From positions 106,046,515 to 106,110,514 of the forward strand of contig CM075729.1 in the NCBI GenBank assembly GCA_037974335.1: DNA of 64,000 bases, read 5' to 3'. The position numbers were made by a program, and so were the translations under genes. The notes below the pieces were generated by a model. That model searched no databases and had not been told where the DNA came from. It worked only from the letters and a program-made list of their open reading frames with translations. Numbering within the stretch: the stretch's first letter is position 1; each line of letters starts with the position of its first letter. Positions 1-11,200 of this stretch are shown here, one piece after another. The DNA is from Prionace glauca (Eukaryota; Chordata; Chondrichthyes; Carcharhiniformes; Carcharhinidae).

Positions 1-880
1 GAGTCTGCAGAAGGATCTAGATAGGCTGGGCGAATGGGCCAGGAAATGGCAAATGGAATTTAATGTTGGCAAGTGTGAGGTGGTCCACTTTGGAAGGAAT
101 AATGGTAGGAAGGACTATTACTTACGGGGCGAAAAACTGCAGCAGGCGACGGTGCAGAGGGACCTCGGGGTCCTTGTGCATGAGTCACAAAAACCCAGCT
201 TGCAGGTGCAGCAGGTGGTCAGGAAGGCGAATGGGATGCTGGCCTTCATAGCGAGGGGGATTGAATATAAAAGTAGGGAGGTCTTGCTGCGGCTGTATAG
301 GGCATTGGTGAGGCCGCAGCTGGAGTACTGTGTGCAGTTTTGGGCGCCGCACCAGCGCAAAGATATTTTGGCCTTGGAGGGAGTGCAGAGGAGGTTTACT
401 AGGCTGATACCGGAGTTGAGGGGGTTGAGCTATGAGGAGAGGCTGAATAAACTAGGCTTGTACTCGTTAGAGTTTAGAAGAATGAGGGGAGATCTCATTA
501 AGACGTATAAGATGATGAATGGGATGGATAGGGTAGAGGTGGAGAGACTCTTCCCACTCAAAAAAGACAGTAGGACTAAGGGGCACAGCCTCAAGATAAA
601 AGGGGGGCGTTTTAGAACGGAGTTGAGGAGGAACTTCTTCACTCAAAGGGTGGTGAATCTCTGGAATTCTCTGCCCGTTGAAGTGGTGGAGGCTGCCTCG
701 CTAAATATTTTCAAGATGCGGGTTGATGGTTTTTTGATAAGAGAGGGGATTAAGGGTTATGGGGAGAGGGCCGGAAAGTGGAACTGAGCCACGACAGATC
801 AGCCATGATCTTATTGAATGGCGGGGCAGGCTCGAAGGGCCAGATGGCCTACTCCTGCTCCTATTTCTTATGTTCTTATG
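1..880 (+). mobile_element. CR1 LINE family 1, 3' end (ORF2 C-terminus and tail)
   Basis: The frame is open from the window edge to the stop at 785-787. It encodes the C-terminal part of a CR1 reverse transcriptase protein (motifs FNVGKCEVVHFG, YCVQFWAPH, FFTQRVVNLWNSLPVEVV). A short 3' UTR follows and ends in the octamer-type tail TTCTTATGTTCTTATG at 865-880, the simple-repeat end typical of CR1. The 5' part lies outside the window. The duplicate copy at 42,331-45,198 shows that the whole element is 5' truncated. Confidence 0.93.
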
Positions 881-1599
881 TAATATTGATGCTGCAGATC
901 TCAGAGCAGTGAATAAACACAGAATCAGTCACTCGGGACTGGTCTGTTATTTATCGTCATAACCAGGAAAGATGTGATGTGAATTGTGGATTGAAAAGGA
1001 GAGAAAGAGTGATATTTGGGAGTATGAAGTGTGAGACTATGGGGGCAGAGTCCGGGGGGAGCAGTCACTGTATGAACAGTCTGACTGTCAAACAGGGGGA
1101 TGGACAATCCAGAGCAGGATCTCCACTGTCCTTCACACAGCTTATTAATCAGCCCTTTCCTAATACTCACCAGGATGCGGATGGTCTGAGATAACCTAAC
1201 CTATTCAACCATGAGGGCATCACAGCTGAGCCTGGGGTGGGTGAAACACAGATTAATCTTCTTCTCTCCAGAGCATTTTGAAGACTTTAGACCAGGAGCG
1301 ATGAAGCTGTTTTGCATCTCCCAATCGATGTGAAAGTTAAAATTGTCCATTTGAAGCATTTTCCATTTGTTCCAAGCTTCTCTGCTCTCGGGGTTTGTAC
1401 CTCCTGCTGTCCAGGAGAGCTGAACACCAATCCTATCAGAGTCTTCCACACTGTGCTGTCTTCAATGGTGTCAAATATCAGGCTGGCTGTATAACAGTGT
1501 CTGAGCAAACATCACCCATTTCAAACTCTCCCCAAAAGATTCAAATTCACCCCAGAGAGAGTGAGAGAGTGAGAATGGAAGAGGGAATTCTGTACTTAC
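881..1599. other. Intron-like unique sequence beside an orphan MHC leader exon
   Basis: No reading frame here looks like a gene. The stretch lies immediately downstream (minus strand) of the leader exon at 1,600-1,651. Pieces of it recur beside the leader exon at 33,419: 1,497-1,599 matches 33,310-33,418, about 1,370-1,398 matches 33,105-33,133, and about 1,097-1,150 matches 23,943-24,000. It therefore reads as MHC class I intron 1 sequence. In the 33-kb copy the same intron has been stretched by nested LINE insertions. Confidence 0.6.
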
Positions 1600-1651
1600 C
1601 GGGAGAGACCCAGGAAAAACACAGGGAGATGGAGAAAAGGATCTGCAACAT
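1600..1651 (-). pseudogene. Orphan MHC class I leader exon (copy A left)
   Basis: On the minus strand an ATG at 1651 opens a 17-codon hydrophobic leader (MLQILFSISLCFSWVSP). It ends in phase 1 at a GTAAGT donor (1594-1599), which is the size class and phase of an MHC class I exon 1. An inverted CCAAT (CTGATTGG on the minus strand, 1675-1682) lies just upstream. No alpha1 exon follows between here and the window edge, so any gene it served lies further left. The CR1 at 1,737-3,572 separates it from promoter-like sequence at 3,573-3,710. It is probably non-functional, although an off-window gene using it cannot be excluded. Confidence 0.7.
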
Positions 1652-1736
1652 TCTGGGAATCCACTATCCCAATTCCAATCAGTGACTGGGAATTAAACAT
1701 TCGAAGGAGGAAACTAATATTGTTTATTGTGATTGG

Positions 1737-3572
1737 AAAAGGAAGAGGCTGGCTAGGGTGAACGTTGGTCCTTTAGAGGATGAGAAAGGGGAGCTAGTGG
1801 TAGGGGATGGGGATATGGCTAAGGTCTTGAATAACTTTTTTGTTTCGGTCTTCACGGCGGACGTGAATAATTTGCCGGGTGTTAGCGATGGAAAGGTGGT
1901 AGGAATGGAGGGTCTTAATGACATTACAGTTACTAGAGAGGTGGTGCTCGACAGACTGGAGGGGCTGATTGTGGACAAGTCCCCAGGACCGGATGGAATG
2001 CATCCGAGGGTTCTGAAAGAAATGGCGGAGGTGATAGTGGATGCCTTGGTGGTTATTTTCCAGACGTCGCTGGATTCCGGGGAAGTGCCGGAAGATTGGA
2101 AAACGGCTAATGTTACGCCGTTGTTTAAGAAGGGTGCCAGGCAAAAGGCGGGGAATTATAGGCCGGTTAGTTTAACGTCTGTGGTAGGTAAAATGTTAGA
2201 ATCCGTCATTAAGGAGGAAATAGCGAGGCATCTTGAGGGGAATTGCTTGATAGGGCGGACGCAACACGGTTTCATTAAAGGGAAGTCGTGTCTGACAAAT
2301 TTACTGGAGTTCTATGAGGATGTGTCTAGGGCAGTGGATAGAGGAGAGCCGGTGGATGTGGTCTTTCTGGATTTTCAGAAGGCGTTTGACAAGGTACCTC
2401 ACAAGAGGTTATTGCAGAAGGTCAGGGGACATGGAGTTGGGGGTAGGGTGTTAGCGTGGATAGAGGATTGGTTGTCAAATAGGAGGCAGAGAGTGGGGGT
2501 CAATGGGTGCTATTCGGATTGGCGGTTGGTGACTAGTGGGGTGCCCCAGGGGTCGGTGCTGGGGCCTCAGCTATTTACCATTTATATAGATGATCTGGAG
2601 GAGGGAACCGAGTGCAGGGTGTCGAAATTTGCTGATGACACCAAGATTGGGGGAAAGGCAAATTGTGAGGAGGGTGTGGAGAGTCTGCAGAAGGATCTAG
2701 ATAGGCTGGGTGAATGAGCCAGGAAATGGCAAATGGAATTTAATGTTGGCAAGTGTGAGGTGGTCCACTTTGGTAGGAGGAATGGTAGGAAGGACTATTA
2801 CTTACGTGGCGAAAAACTGCAGCAGGCGACGGTGCAGAGGGACCTCGGGGTCCTTGTGCATGAGTCGCAAAAACCCAGCTTGCAGGTGCAGCAGGTGGTC
2901 AGGAAGGGGAATGGGATGCTGGCCTTCATAGCGAGGGGGATTGAATATAAAAGTAGGGAGGTCTTGCTGCAGCTGCAGCTGTATAGGGCATTGGTGGGGC
3001 CGCAGCTGGAGTACTGTGTGCAGTTTTGGGCGCCGCACCTGCGCAAGGATATTTTGGCCCTGGAGGGACTGCAGAGGAGGTTTACTAGGCTGATACCGGA
3101 GTTGAGGGGATTGAGCTATGAGGAGAGGCTGAATAAACTAGGCTTGTACTCGTTAGAGTTTAGAAGAATGAGGGGAGATCTCATTGAGACGTATAAGATG
3201 ATGAATGGGATGGATAGGATAGAGGTGGAGAGACTCTTCCCGCTCAAAAAAGACAGTAGGACTAGGGGGCACAGCCTCAAGATAAAGGGGAGGCGGTTTA
3301 GAACAGAGTTGAGGAGGAACTTCTTCACTCAAAGGGTGGTGAATCTGTGGAATTCTCTGCCCGTTGAAGTGGTGGAGGCTGCCTCGCTAAATATTTTTAA
3401 GGATCGGGTTGATGGGTTCTTGATAAGAGAGGGGATTAAGGGTTATGGGGAGAGGGCGGGAATGTGGAACTGAGCCACGACAGATCAGCCATGATCTTAT
3501 TGAATGGCGGGGCAGGCTCGAAGGGCTAGATGGCCTACTCCTGCTCCTATTTCTTCTGTTCTTATGTTCTTA
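1737..3572 (+). mobile_element. CR1 LINE family 1, 5'-truncated, one stop
   Basis: The element starts abruptly inside the RT part of ORF2 ([19 protein letters not shown]). It continues through the RT motifs [23 protein letters not shown] and FADDTK to the normal ORF2 end at 3,473, then a 3' UTR and a TTCTTATG-type tail. One in-frame TGA at 2715-2717 replaces the Trp of GEWARKW, and the rest of the frame is open. A six-base CTGCAG duplication is present near 2,970. The element inserted between an MHC leader exon and its promoter. The copy B element at 46,046 shares the 5' junction and the Trp stop, so insertion and stop predate the duplication. Confidence 0.93.
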
Positions 3573-3710
3573 AAACACAAAAAAAATGTTGATAAGGACT
3601 CCAGTTCCCTGTCTTTATTAAAATGTGATCAATTCCCTGAAGTTAAGCCACACAACCATCGGGTGATTGATTGATTGGTGTTGCAAAAAGGGCTGATGAA
3701 AGGGAAAGAA
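3573..3710 (-). promoter_or_regulatory. Displaced MHC class I promoter-like sequence
   Basis: This stretch aligns with the region upstream of the intact leader exon at 33,419, with a shared A-rich start, a GACTCCA...CTGTC block and then a GATTGGT CCAAT-type box. In the intact locus these lie within about 200 bp of the leader. Here a 1.84-kb CR1 separates them from the leader at 1,651. The reading as a relic promoter rests on that alignment alone. Confidence 0.4.
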
Positions 3711-3711
3711 T

Positions 3712-3850
3712 TTCTAACATTTATTTATTTTTCACAAGTAGGCTTACATTAATACTGCAATGAAGTTACTGTGAAAATCCCCAAGCTGCCACACTCCGGC
3801 ACCTGTTCAGGTACACTGAGGGAGAATTTAGCATGGCTAATTCACCTGTC
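3712..3850 (-). mobile_element. V-SINE 3' part (tail type ending AATAAAT)
   Basis: In minus orientation this reads as the end of the SINE seen whole at 39,962-40,265. It has the block around AGTAACTTCATTGCAG, then TGTAAGCCTACTTGTGA and an AATAAATAAAT tail. The tRNA-like head is missing. Confidence 0.75.
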
Positions 3851-4483
3851 CTGTGACCAGTTATCAGGAAATTGTCCATTTCCAGTTCCGACACTTCCAT
3901 GTTGAGTTTCCTCCCCCATCAGGAATGGACATAAAAAGGGGCTTGAAAATTATGAAGAAGCCACTCTGCAGACAACCTTCATTTTAGCCACTGCAGGCTT
4001 TGGGCCCAGTCAGGGTACAGACTGTTAGACTTATTAAAAACCTTGTTAAACTGCAATTTTTCTAGTCCGCTTTAGGTTTCCCAATTTAAAATTGAGCAGA
4101 CGAATGGTCTGGTGTGAGTGCCCAGCAGTTGGCCAGGAAGGACAGTCCTCCCACAGTCCCTTTCAGCTTGCCTGGCTGTAGGAGCAGACACAGTTTGCCC
4201 TGTAGATGGACATTCCCCTCCCCTCACCACACTCCCCCTCACCCCCATTATGGAGGCCTGGCTTCTTTCCTGGTTTATTTTGATGTTTCTCTGAAGTGAC
4301 TAACATGGACCTTCCTGTTGAAGCAGTTTCTCAGTTACACACCTTGTACTGCAGCTTGTCGAAAGCTGGCGGAATCTGGATTGGCTGTTGGGGAGTCTGT
4401 CCACTACTCTTAATTGTGAGGGAAATGGTTTCGATGCCAATTGTAAATGTTCCCCCACAGAAAATCCTTAACTGTGACCTGTA
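3851..4483. other. No gene or recognised repeat
   Basis: I see no coding pattern, splice-bounded exon or clear repeat here. It is ordinary AT-balanced sequence with a few C-rich stretches (4,200-4,250). The duplicate at 48,145-48,779 is nearly identical, with no open frame of consequence in either. Confidence 0.5.
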
Positions 4484-4738
4484 CCTGTGTGTGTACACCT
4501 CTCTTTGTGACTGTGAGTATATCTGTACATGAGCGTACTGTTTCCATTTGTGTGCGTATATAAGCATGTTTGTGCTTATTTGCGCACCAGTGTGCGTGCG
4601 TGTCTGTGTGTGCGTATGTATCTTTGTGTCTGTGTGTTTACATGTGTCTGTTTGTGTGTTCATGTGTGTGCTTACATATGTCTGTGTGTATGTGTGTGTG
4701 TGCGCGCGCGCGCTGGTATATATGTATATGCTTACGTG
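4484..4738. repeat. TG-rich microsatellite with GC alternation
   Basis: Imperfect TGTGTG runs are interspersed with TATA and GCGCGCGCGC, so purine and pyrimidine alternate over about 250 bp. Long cysteine/valine-rich reading frames across it are by-products. The duplicate is at 48,780-49,033. Confidence 0.9.
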
Positions 4739-4894
4739 AGGGTGTATGTGCATCCTCACTCCATAACTCATTCAATTATCAGTTAACATTTAAATGAAAA
4801 ACTTGCAACAATTCTACAAACCCTGTAAGACTGTTAAATTATTCCATTTCTTTCCAGTTGCTTCTATTTTAGCCTCAATGCGATGTGAAAATTA

Positions 4895-5190
4895 CCGGCG
4901 AGGCCAGCATTTATTGCCCATCCAGAGTTGCCCTTCACAATACTGTTAAAGTGGGAGTTCCAGGGTTTTGACCCAGTGACGGTGAAGGAATAACAGATAT
5001 ATTTCCAAGTTAGGGTGGTGTGTGGCTTGGAGCGGAACCTCCAGGTAGTGTGTGTTCCCAAGTATCTGCTGTCCTTCTCCTTCAAGGTGCTAATGGGTTT
5101 ATAAGATGCTGCCCAGGGAGCCTTGGTGAGTTCCTGCAGTGAATCTTATAGATGATTCACACATCTCCACTGTGTATCAGTGGTGGAGGG
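4895..5190. repeat. Interspersed repeat of unknown class
   Basis: The stretch opens with CCAGCATTTATTGCCCATCC, the reverse complement of the 3' end of a tRNA-type SINE seen at 22,917-23,230 (GGGTAATAAACGCTGGCC). It then runs into different sequence containing GGGAGTTCCAGGGTTTTGAC. The look is of an old, widely dispersed shark repeat, but I cannot assign a class. The duplicate is at 49,190-49,487. Confidence 0.5.
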
Positions 5191-5197
5191 CTTGAAT

Positions 5198-5516
5198 CAT
5201 AGAATCCTCCAGTGCAGAAGGAGGCCTTTTGGTCCATCGAGTCTGCACTGAATGCAATCCCACACTGGCTCCATCCCCATTAACTCATTCATTTAGCCAC
5301 ACTAATCCCCATGACACAAAGGAGTTATTTAGCCTGGCCAGTCCAGTTCACCCGCACATCTTTGGACTATGGGAGGAAATCGGAGCACCCAGAGGAAACA
5401 CATGTAGACACGGGGAGAATGTGCAAACTTCACACAGAGAGAGACCCAAGACAGGAATCAAACCCGGGTCCCTGGGTGCTGTGAGGCAGCAGTACTAACC
5501 ACTGTTCCACCATGCT
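5198..5516 (-). mobile_element. V-SINE (HE1-like), complete, minus
   Basis: Read on the minus strand it has a tRNA-like head with GGTTTGATTCC (B-box-like), then the V-core around TTTGCACATTCTCCCCGTG and TTTCCTCC, then a CR1-type tail ending CTGGAGGATTCTATGATT. The duplicate is at 49,494-49,812. The head/core/tail order is that of the vertebrate V-SINE superfamily. Confidence 0.85.
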
Positions 5517-5632
5517 GTTCCTTGTGGAAAGGGTAGCAATGAAGTGTGCTGCTTTATCCTGAATAGTGTCTGTTGAGTTTCTTGAGTGTTTTTAGAGCTG
5601 CACTTATCGAGGCAAGTGGAGAGAATTCCATT

Positions 5633-6035
5633 ACACAGAAACATAGAAAACAGAAGTAGGAGCAGGTTATTCCACTCTTCGAGACTTTTCGCCATTCATT
5701 ATGATCATGGCTGATCATCAAATTCAATATCCTGCTCCCCTTTCCCCCATAATCCTAAATCCCAAAAGGCCCAAAAGCTCCATCTAATTTATTCTTGAAG
5801 TCAGATAATGTTTTGGCCTCACCTACTTTCTGTGGTACTGAATTCCTCACATTCACCATTCTCAGGGGAAAGAAATTTCTCCTCACATCAAACTATGACC
5901 CCTAGTTCTGGACTCCCCCACATTTGGAACATTCTTGCTGAATCTACCCTGTCTAATCCTGTGAGAATTTTATAAGTTTCAATGAGATCCCCTCTCACTC
6001 TTCTAAACTCCAATGAATACAATCCTCACCCTCCT
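5633..6035 (-). mobile_element. Old CR1 3' fragment
   Basis: On the minus strand the decayed ORF2 C-terminus can be read (LYSLEFRR, RGDLIETYK). The family 3' UTR signature (ATTGAATGGCG-like, CTCGAA) and a poor tail follow. It is more diverged than the family 1 copies and has several frame breaks. The duplicate is at 49,929-50,335. Confidence 0.8.
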
Positions 6036-6089
6036 GACCTCTGCCATGTTGATGGTGGACAGGTTTTGGGGAGTCAGGAGGTGGTTACT

Positions 6090-7110
6090 CACTGCAGGAT
6101 TCCTAATCGCCGAACTGTTCTTGTAACGACTGTATTTATACGTCTAATCCAGTTTTGTTTCAGGTCAATGGTAGGCCCCAGAACATTGTTAATGGGGGAT
6201 TCAGTCACGGAATACCATTCAATTCAAGGGACGGTGGTTACATTCTCTCTTGTTGGAGATGGTTATTACCTGGCACTTGTGTGGCCCAAATATTACTTGC
6301 CACTTGTGAGTGCAAGCCTGGATATTGTTCAGGTGCTGCTGCATTTTGGACACGAATTGCTTCAATATCTGAGGAGACATAAAGCAGCTGAACATTGTGT
6401 AATCATCAGTGAACATCCCCACTTCTGACATTATCATCGAAGGCAGGTCATTGGTGAAGCAGCTGAAGATGGTTGGGACTGGGACACAAATTCCCTCAGG
6501 AATTCCTGCAGTGATGCCCAGAGACTGAGATAATTGACCTCCAACCACACAACCACTATTTTTTGTGCTATTTATGATTCCAACCAGTGGAGAGCTTTCC
6601 CCGTGATACCTATTATACCGGTTTTACAAGGGCTCCTTGGTGCCATAACCCGGTCGAATGCAGCTTTGATGTCAAGAGTTATCACTATTATCTCACCTCT
6701 GGAACTCAGCTCTTTTGTCCATGTTTGAACCAAAGCTGTAATGAGGTCAGGAGCTGAGTGACCCCGGAGGAACCCAAACTGGGTGTCACTCAGCAGGTTA
6801 TTCCCACTTGATGGCACTGTTAATAACCCCTCCGTCACTTTACTGATGATTGACTGTAAGCTGATGGGGTAGTTATTGGCTGGATTAAATTTGTCCTGAT
6901 CCTAGTGTACAGCACATACCTGGGCAATTTTCTCCATTGCCAGTGTTGTAGCTGTACTGGAACAGCTTGGCTAGGGGAGCAGCAAGTTCTGGAGCACAAG
7001 TCTTCAACACTATTGCTGAGATATTGTCCTTCCACACCAACACACTCACTTTGAGCTTCCCTACACTTCTCATTACTGAGAAGCTGGTGAGCCTTCACCT
7101 CCAGCTCACT
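6090..7110 (-). mobile_element. Decayed LINE reverse transcriptase, distinct lineage
   Basis: Minus-strand frames give RT pieces in order: NPANNYPISLQSIISKV, then LLSDTQFGFLRGHSAPDLI, then VITLDIKAAFDRV, then FTNDLPSMIM, then a thumb-like part with HLNNIQAWTNKWQ and RTGQRLGIL. The QFGF-block, DIKAAFDRV and NDL motifs mark a non-LTR RT of the CR1/Jockey group. The wording differs clearly from the two CR1 families elsewhere, so this is another, older LINE lineage. The frame is broken several times and the element is a fossil. It lies 3' of the MHC gene. The duplicate is at 50,397-51,415. Confidence 0.7.
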
Positions 7111-7384
7111 GGGAAATGTGTTGAAGTTTGATTCTCTAAAGTTAGGACACGGCTTCCTCTCCTCTGTCTCTCGCACTGACATCTTCTTTTCTGTTAACAA
7201 GTCAATCAATGCTGATGGAAAACAGTGAATGATGCTGACATTTGGTCTGAACTCAGCCAGTTCACATTGGATTGAACCTCACCAACTGTCCATTCCAATC
7301 ATCACAAGCTGCTGAGTGAATGAATTAAACCTTTCCTGTGAAATCAGTGAAGAAGAATTCAGACAAGGCAAACACTGACAATTA
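7111..7384. other. 3' flank of MHC class I locus A, no gene seen
   Basis: The stretch lies between the LINE relic and the polyadenylation signal. No coding signal or repeat is recognised. Confidence 0.4.
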
Positions 7385-7390
7385 TTTATT
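7385..7390 (-). promoter_or_regulatory. Polyadenylation signal AATAAA for MHC locus A
   Basis: TTTATT on the plus strand reads AATAAA on the minus strand, about 820 bp downstream of the last recognised MHC exon and followed by unique sequence. It is conserved at 51,694-51,699 in copy B. Other AATAAA motifs exist in the interval, so the choice is the most distal plausible one. Confidence 0.5.
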
Positions 7391-8209
7391 GATTACAATC
7401 CACAGTTATGACGTTTCACTGTGATCCTGATTATAGATTTTCCTCCATGAATGTGTTATATCATTAAAATAAACAATCGTAGAACTCATCAAATATGATA
7501 TTTCATAAAGAGCAAAATGGGCCAGTGTGTAATAATTTAAATTCTGACATTCTGTAGTGTCCCACTACACTCAGAGTTACAATTTAGATTGGCAATATTA
7601 ATATCTCAGCAATATTCACACTGAGAGATTTGACATGTTTTTCAGCCACTTCCTGTAACTATGATGGGAGGTCTTTCCCCATTGAGTGTCTCCAGTAGCT
7701 GCCCCAAGCTGTGTTGTGTCCCTCACCAGTATTCCTGGACCTTGCATTGCGACAATCTGAAACCCTCAGTCATGGAGAACCCTTTGCCCTGGAAGACTGT
7801 GAGTTTCAGGTTGATTTTCACTGAGTTGATGGTCCTCCAGGAGACAGTGTTTATCTCAGTGTGTGTTCCTGGGAACTGCCTGTACAGTGTCCAGTCCTGT
7901 ATAAAGGAGCTGTCGGGTGAACATTCTGTGACTGTGTGGGAATTCATCAGATCAAATTTCATTTTCCTTCATCTCAGACAACTTATAAAGTGAAGTGGAA
8001 AACTGCCCAGCACCAGAAAAATGTTTCCAACATCCTGATTGTCTTCTCTATTATCAGATATTTCACATAATCTTTTATACTGATTCCAAAAAGTCTTGAT
8101 CAAAATCACAAACATTTAAAGATATTTAAAACTCTGAGCAATTAGGAAGTGAGAAAAGTCAGAAAACGTGAGTATTTCATTCCCAACAATCTGTCCCTCA
8201 GTCACTTAC
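7391..8209 (-). other. Probable 3' UTR and terminal exons of MHC locus A
   Basis: This is unique sequence, about 1 percent different from copy B (8 differences noted over roughly 790 bp). Two acceptor-like sites could start a short last coding exon in phase 0. One is near 7,975 (acceptor then ATGAAGGAAAATGAAATTTGA). The other is near 8,130 (acceptor then AGTTTTAAATATCTTTAA). I cannot choose between them. Confidence 0.45.
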
Positions 8210-8241
8210 TGGAGCTGTTGTGTACGTCCCACTTGGTGAAT
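8210..8241 (-). CDS. MHC locus A exon 6, cytoplasmic
   Basis: A 32-bp exon encodes DSPSGTYTTAP after a CTGCAG acceptor and before a GTAAGT donor. It corresponds to the 33-bp cytoplasmic exon of mammalian class I genes (compare the human SYTQAA motif). At 32 bp it shifts the following junction to phase 0. Confidence 0.7.
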
Positions 8242-11200
8242 CTGCAGAAGTAAAATAAATATCAGTTAGAATGGGGAATAATCCATTCTCAGAGAGTGAG
8301 AACACAACAAGTGTGAGGGAATGGCGATTGTGTGAGAAATACTCATTCTCACACTCACCCCCCCAATTCTTACACTTTATGGAGATCTTGTAGATCTCTT
8401 CCATTTCATCCATATTCAGTAGGTGAGGATGTGAGTGTGTGCGGTGGCTTTAATGATCAATATTACACCTGGACTGGGCTGATCACACAAAGGAAGATCA
8501 GACAGGGAACAAGATGTGTTTATACGTGTGTATCTGTGTGTGGGAATTAAATCAGTTCATTTACCACAGTCTCCTGTACTCTCAGTACTGGAGATTCCCC
8601 ACACTCACTCTGTCCCCTCAGTTCTACATTCCCCTCTCTCTGATTCTTACCTCTCTGTTGTCTTTTCCAGATGATTACTCCGATTATCCCAGATATAACA
8701 GCCAGTGCTGGGATCACGAATCCAACCAGAATTCCAAGATGGGACCATCCCCCACTATTTCCTGGGATTTCTGAAACACATTTGAATAATATGAGGATTG
8801 TCTCTGTTCCCGGATCCATTCCCAGTTCCGTGTTCATTGGGGACAATTTGAACTGAAGCCGCCCCAGACCAAATGGGATTGGTTGAAGCTTTGCTTTTAC
8901 ACTGGCCCCATGGTGGATAAGGGAGTTTCTACGGACCTGCTCTGGATGGACTTCCAGAAGGTCATTGATAAAGTTCCACACAAGAGATTCTTGACAATAA
9001 TCAGAGTGTTTGGAATTGAAGGGAATCTTTGTCATGGGGTCAAAATTGGTTGTGAGAGAGGGAATGGGGAGAATGGGAATGTGCTCCCATACAAACGCAT
9101 GCACATATCCAGTACAGTTCCTTACCCCACTGTTGGAGCTTCAGCTCTGCCAGGCTGCTGTGTTCAATTTGACAGGAGTATTGATCCTCATCCCCAGCAG
9201 TTATTTCAATCTCTTTCTGGATCTGATGGGTCCCATCGTGGTTCGGTCGAATCCCCGAGGATAGTGTCTCAGACATTACCTCTCCATTCCTTAGCCAGTT
9301 CACCTCGATGTCTACAGGATAAAAGCCAGTAACCAGGCAGGAGAGAGTGAGGGGCTTGTACTGACTATTGGGCTCACTTCTGGAGATGAAGACTTCAGGC
9401 TGAACTGTAATGGGAAAGGGTGAAAACACAAACAATAAACCCACACTGAATGGAATGGAAGAACGGTTTGATAGATCAGTGAAGTTAGATCAGAACATGG
9501 AGTCAAAACTGAAATCAATACCTTTCCGTTCAAAATATTCCTTTCCTGCTTCCAAATATTTCTTTAAATGTCGAACAAGTTTTCCCTGCAGATATTTTTC
9601 CCAGTAATTATTCCAGGATTGATCTGAATTCCATTTCTCTTTAGTCTTCACTGCCATGTGATTGGATGCGACCCATCTCATTCTGTCTGGCTCTAAACTA
9701 ATATAGTCCTTTCCATCAAATCCAAACCGCATCGATCTCTTAATGGAGCCGTCTTCAGTGACCTCAACAAATGTTATCCATTGGAAAATATGGATTCCTG
9801 TCAGAGAGCAAATGATGATCAATATTCAGTGAACTGGAGGATTGGAAATATTGCTTTGTTAATCGATAAAGTGGAGAAATGATCTTGTGATAGAATTGTC
9901 AGCAAAACTGAAATCCCTGGAATAAAATAAGCAGCATCAGAACGTAAACAAACTTGCCGAATGGATAGGAAACAGAGTGGCCGGGATTCTCCCAAAAAAA
10001 TTCAACTGTCGAATTTGTTTGAAACCTGGAGTAAATCACGTTTGTTTTTACAGTGGGAGTTTCAAAATGAATCTCCCACAATCTGTACATTGCAGAGAGC
10101 AGTAGCATGTTTCACACTGAAAAGCTGTAGGTGGGGCCTATTCCAGCTGGAGAGACTGACAGCAAAGTGCTGAATGGGCCACTGCACATGTGCCAATCAG
10201 TCAGATTGGTGCATGCTCTGTAGCCCCTGTCTGTCGGCCTCCCAATTGCTGGCCGGCTCCATCGCTGGTCAGATCTACAATCCCCGCAACGCCGGCCCTC
10301 CACCTCTCCACGGCCCAATCGCTGGTCCCCTGAACATTCGCGCACCATCCCCAAACCCCCCCACCGTCCTTCCAGCCCACCCTGATCTCCAGTAACCCCC
10401 TGATCCCACACGCTCTTGACATCCCCATCCCCAAACCCCCCACCCCACAGTGCCAACCACCTCACACTCTGAAGTGCCAACATCCCCCCCATTTAAGGCA
10501 GCCCCACTACCCCCCACCTCCAGCACGCTGACCCCACACCCACCCCAATGGCCAGCCCTGGTCGTTGGCCTTCCTCCCTCCTCCATGATCCCGACTGCTG
10601 GCATAGTGGACAGTGAAGAAAGTTATCTCCAATTGCAATGGGATCTTGATCAATTGGGCCAGTGGGCTGACGAATGGCAGATGGAGTTAAACTTAGGCAA
10701 ATGCGAGGTGATGCAATTGACCTCAACAGACCAAATCCACTGAAGAATGTGAATTCCTGTCAGAAACTAAACAGGGATCAATAATCAATAGACAATCTTT
10801 TCAGTGGTGAAAGGGGATTGAGTCTGAGATAGAAATGGATGGAATCTTCCTCTGCCATTAGTAACAGGAAGCTGAGCGGCAAGGGCATTAAATAAGATGG
10901 AGTCAGTGCTGGGAGACCGAGTTCAGTGTCCCAGGGGTCAGTGCTGGGGGACTGAGTTCAGTGTCCCAGGGGTCAGTGCTGGGGGACTGAGTTCAGTGTC
11001 CCAGGGGTCAGTGCTGGGAGACTGAGTTCAGTGTCCCAGGGGTCAGTGCTGGGGGACTGAGTTCAGTGTCCCAGGGGTCAGTGCTGGGAGACTGAGTTCA
11101 GTGTCCCAGGGGTCAGTGCTGGGGGACTGAGTTCAGTGTCCCAGGGGTCAGTGCTGGGGGACTGAGTTCAGTGTCCCGGGGTCAGTGCTGGGAGACTGAG

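Noticed and set aside
865-880. TTCTTATG repeats as telomere-like sequence
   Set aside because: They sit at the 3' end of each CR1 copy and are the element's own tail.
4529-4786. Cys/Val-rich small proteins
   Set aside because: They are translations of a TG microsatellite, present in several frames.
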